Assembly: GCF_003284725.1 (NCBI RefSeq)
Contig: NZ_PGTO01000007.1
Span: forward strand, 1-64,000
Length of the DNA stretch: 64,000 nt
Source of the DNA: Paramagnetospirillum kuznetsovii
GTDB lineage: Bacteria; Pseudomonadota; Alphaproteobacteria; Rhodospirillales; Magnetospirillaceae
Direction of reading: 5' to 3'
In this document: piece by piece, positions 61,731 through 64,000 of the stretch
How positions within the stretch are numbered: the first letter of the stretch is position 1
How the letters are laid out: each line of letters opens with the position of its first letter
The notes under the pieces: generated by a model
Told to the model about the DNA's origin: nothing
Databases searched by the model: none
Seen by the model: only the letters and a program-made list of their open reading frames with translations
Translations under genes and position numbers: made by a program

Positions 61731-62750
61731 CTACCCCTTCAATGGACACGCCGCGCAATGGGCGTTGGGATGGTCGATGCAGGATGATTGGTTGGTCACG
61801 ATGCGCCGGTTAAGGGCATAGTCCGCCCCGTGCCAGATAGATGCGAACCCTCCTGAAATATTTCCCATATGCTTGTCGCGGCGCCAGTCGTAATCGCAAC
61901 AGGGCACTGATTCGCCATCATACAAGATGACGGGCAAGGTCCAGAGCCACTTGCATTTGAACGGAAATCGGCCGGTCCTCGCGGGAGCTCGGTTCAGTGC
62001 CCCTAGTTTGTGGCCATCATGGGTCAAGCCTTCTCGATTGCGGGTGACGACGAAATTATCAACGCCGATTTCGCGGGCCAACCGCTCTGCCTCGACCAGT
62101 TGATGCCGATTGTGGTCGAAATCGATAAACTGCCAAGCGATGATCGGCGAGGCCGCCTCTCTTTGGCGCTTAGCGGCCACCAGCCGACGCAAGTTGTCGA
62201 GGACCAGGTCGATCTTGCCGCCAACTCGATAGGTTTCGTAGATCTCTTGTGTGATGCCGTCGAGCGAGATGGTCAAATAGGTTGGGCCTCTTTGAACAAT
62301 GTCCTCAATTTCGGCATCGGTGAACTTGAGGCTGAAATTACTGCTAACAATGGTGGCGATACGCTGTTCCCGGGCCAAGGCGCACATGTCAAGCAGCTCT
62401 TTGTTTAAGAACGGCTCGCCTTTGTGATAGAGGATCAAGGCCAGCAGGTGGCGGCCCATCTGATCGATGACGGTCTGGAAGGTTTCCAGCGTCATGTAGC
62501 GTTTGTTCCGGAACGCCTCTCCACGCGGATCCTCGCCATGAAGGCAGTAAGGGCACCGCAAATTGCACAAGTTGGCGGTTTCCAGTTTGGCAACCATGGG
62601 CATGGAACGGGGATGTTCACGGCCCAGAAGGTAGTCCACCGCCGCGACCGCACCATTCGCCAGGCGTGCCGGTGTGAGCGTGCCCATCAAAACGTCGCGG
62701 AAAATCCTGGCGCAGGAGCTGAATGTTCCTTCGTTGCGATAAACCCTCAC
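61731..62750 (-). CDS. SPASM-domain radical SAM protein
   Basis: A protein of about 340 residues. The cluster motif is CNLRCPYC in LETANLCNLRCPYCLHGE, followed by the AdoMet-binding ILYHKGEPFLNKELLDMC (GEP motif). C-terminal cysteines FKCKW, SVPCCDYDW and HCAAC fit a SPASM auxiliary iron-sulfur cluster. No B12 domain is present. Start unclear: GTG 62750 (8 bases after GCAGG) is given; TTG 62765 and ATG 62687 are alternatives. It opens the radical SAM series. Confidence 0.85.
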   Translation of the reverse strand: MRVYRNEGTFSSCARIFRDVLMGTLTPARLANGAVAAVDYLLGREHPRSMPMVAKLETANLCNLRCPYCLHGEDPRGEAFRNKRYMTLETFQTVIDQMGRHLLALILYHKGEPFLNKELLDMCALAREQRIATIVSSNFSLKFTDAEIEDIVQRGPTYLTISLDGITQEIYETYRVGGKIDLVLDNLRRLVAAKRQREAASPIIAWQFIDFDHNRHQLVEAERLAREIGVDNFVVTRNREGLTHDGHKLGALNRAPARTGRFPFKCKWLWTLPVILYDGESVPCCDYDWRRDKHMGNISGGFASIWHGADYALNRRIVTNQSSCIDHPNAHCAACPLKG

Positions 62751-62855
62751 AGGGATAGCCTGCAATCCATCACGAACCCTAACGCCTTATCCGTGGCCTC
62801 GCGCGCATCATTGGCACATCTGATAACCGAAAGAGAAGATATACCAAATATATTT

Positions 62856-64000
62856 TTATATCAACTGCTTCTGATTATTACCCGCAGCTGCCGCCCGACC
62901 GTCGAGGATACGGCGGTAAATTTCGACATAGCGGGCTTCGGTCACCGACGGTGCCCACAATTTTTTGGAAATTGCATAGGCTTGACGCCCCTGGGCCTCG
63001 CGGGTGGCATGGTCGTCCATCAGACACCGGATGGCGCGCCAATACGCATCTGGCGTATTCTCAACCAAGGTGACGATATCCTCTGTCAGTTCCGGGACCG
63101 GCCGTCCGATCCGGCGGTTGATGATGACCGGCAGCCCGGCCAGCAGTGCCTCGATCACCGACTTATTGAACTCCCAAGCCTCGGTGTGAACGACGAACAG
63201 GTCAAATTCAGCAAGCATGGCGCATAAAACGGCATTGGGCACCACCGGCTGGAAGTCGATGCGATCAACTATGTCTAATTCGACGGCCCTTGCTTTCAGC
63301 GACTGGTGCAGTGGGCCGTCACCAACCATGGTCAGCGTCACCTCGGGCAAATCGGCGACGGCACGCAGGATATTTTCAGCATTCTTCTCGTGGTACTGCC
63401 GTCCTACCGAAATGAGCCTGACCGGCGATCCCAGGGCATAATTATCCTTGTGGCGAAGAGTGGCGCCGTTCAGCACATTGTAACAAATCTCAAAATTGAA
63501 GCCGCCGAGGCGATCAAGATAAGGCAGGATCGAGCCATAGACCGGCACCACCAAATCAGCCTCAGCCAGACATCTCCTTTCCAGATCCTCCATTGCGACG
63601 TTTACCTGGACCTGCTCGGGATCGATGGAAATTCGGCGTCGGCATGGACTTTGGTCTAGGTTAGTGTGCAACGAGACCACATAGGGAATGCCAAGGGCCT
63701 GCTTGATCCGCCGGGCCGCAACGGTGTTGAAGTCGGTGCCGTGGCAGCGCACCACGGCGGGATTCAACCGTCGGGCCAGGGCGACAGCAGGTTCCGACCA
63801 AGCGTCGAACATACGCCATCGCTTGATTCCATTCGGCTCCAGGAGCGGCCTGTAATCCTCCGGAAGATTATGGATGGTCATGGCGGCGTCACCGACCATT
63901 GGCCGGACGGCATCCTCCTGGGGCCGGTCGGCGTTGGTCATCAGGATATGGACTTCGCCGAATAGATTGCCGGGATTGTAGTATCGCGGCTGCACTTCCC
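62856..64000 (-). CDS. Glycosyltransferase family 4 (5' end beyond the window)
   Basis: At least 381 residues of a GT-B enzyme. Donor-site blocks include LISVGRQYHEKNAENILRAVADLPEVTLTMVGDGPLHQSL, FQPVVPNAVLCAMLAEFDLFVVHTEAWEFNKSVIEALLAGLPVIIN (the NKSVIEALLAG pattern) and VRCHGTDFNTVAARRIKQALGIPYVVSLHTNLD. The frame is open to the window edge, and the first visible residues EVQPRYYNPGNLFGEVHIL match an internal family segment, so the start lies outside. It is 105 bases upstream of the SPASM gene on the same strand. Confidence 0.9.
   Translation of the reverse strand, partial: EVQPRYYNPGNLFGEVHILMTNADRPQEDAVRPMVGDAAMTIHNLPEDYRPLLEPNGIKRWRMFDAWSEPAVALARRLNPAVVRCHGTDFNTVAARRIKQALGIPYVVSLHTNLDQSPCRRRISIDPEQVQVNVAMEDLERRCLAEADLVVPVYGSILPYLDRLGGFNFEICYNVLNGATLRHKDNYALGSPVRLISVGRQYHEKNAENILRAVADLPEVTLTMVGDGPLHQSLKARAVELDIVDRIDFQPVVPNAVLCAMLAEFDLFVVHTEAWEFNKSVIEALLAGLPVIINRRIGRPVPELTEDIVTLVENTPDAYWRAIRCLMDDHATREAQGRQAYAISKKLWAPSVTEARYVEIYRRILDGRAAAAGNNQKQLI

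Overview
The window looks like chromosome from a high-GC alphaproteobacterium of the Rhodospirillales, most likely Magnetospirillum or a close relative. The evidence is the strong G/C bias at third codon positions, the dnaX-ybaB-recR and argD-argF-hslO gene orders, a malyl-CoA lyase, a COQ10-type START protein and many signalling and membrane proteins of the kind this group carries. No magnetosome genes, rRNA, CRISPR, phage or transposase genes are present, so the genus is an inference.

Bases 1-34800 are mostly core genome. They hold a degenerate polysaccharide deacetylase, a RutE-like reductase, a SUV3-like helicase, a membrane PP2C phosphatase, the argD-argF-hslO operon, an orphan ABC-2 permease, recX, a ParDE pair, an MscS channel, a glutaredoxin-type arsC followed by an AAA ATPase islet and a broken second arsC 3' end, an orphan TAXI receptor, two large uncharacterised proteins, a quinone oxidoreductase, malyl-CoA lyase, a MarR regulator, an M17 aminopeptidase, a GST, a MntA/HepT pair and dnaX-ybaB-recR. 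Next comes a complete seven-gene arsenic operon (arsR, two low-molecular-weight arsC, acr3, arsD, arsA), with a palindromic operator over its promoter and a strong bidirectional terminator at its end.

Bases 34900-40970 hold a tRNA-Arg(ACG) with a clear promoter and terminator, an MBOAT acyltransferase with an SGNH-like partner (a polysaccharide acylation cassette), a methyltransferase, a tiny protein with a strong ribosome binding site, an HDAC-family deacetylase and a bacteriohemerythrin.

From 41007 to the right edge lies a large surface-glycan locus built of short operons on alternating strands. It has at least five glycosyltransferases, an O-antigen ligase, Gmd and a Gmd paralogue, a UDP-glucose-4-epimerase-like enzyme, a GT-C-like membrane protein, a glycosyltransferase fused to a zinc-ribbon methyltransferase, two more methyltransferases, a close homologue of UDP-sulfoquinovose synthase and four radical SAM enzymes (three with B12-binding N-termini, one SPASM type). 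The block 55952-62750 (two methyltransferases, SQD1-like enzyme, tandem B12 radical SAM pair, SPASM enzyme) is the best candidate for an undescribed pathway. I infer that it makes an unusual sulfonated or C-modified sugar or lipid-linked glycan.

Two REPIN-type palindromic elements and a second kind of inverted repeat at the left edge are dispersed between the core genes.
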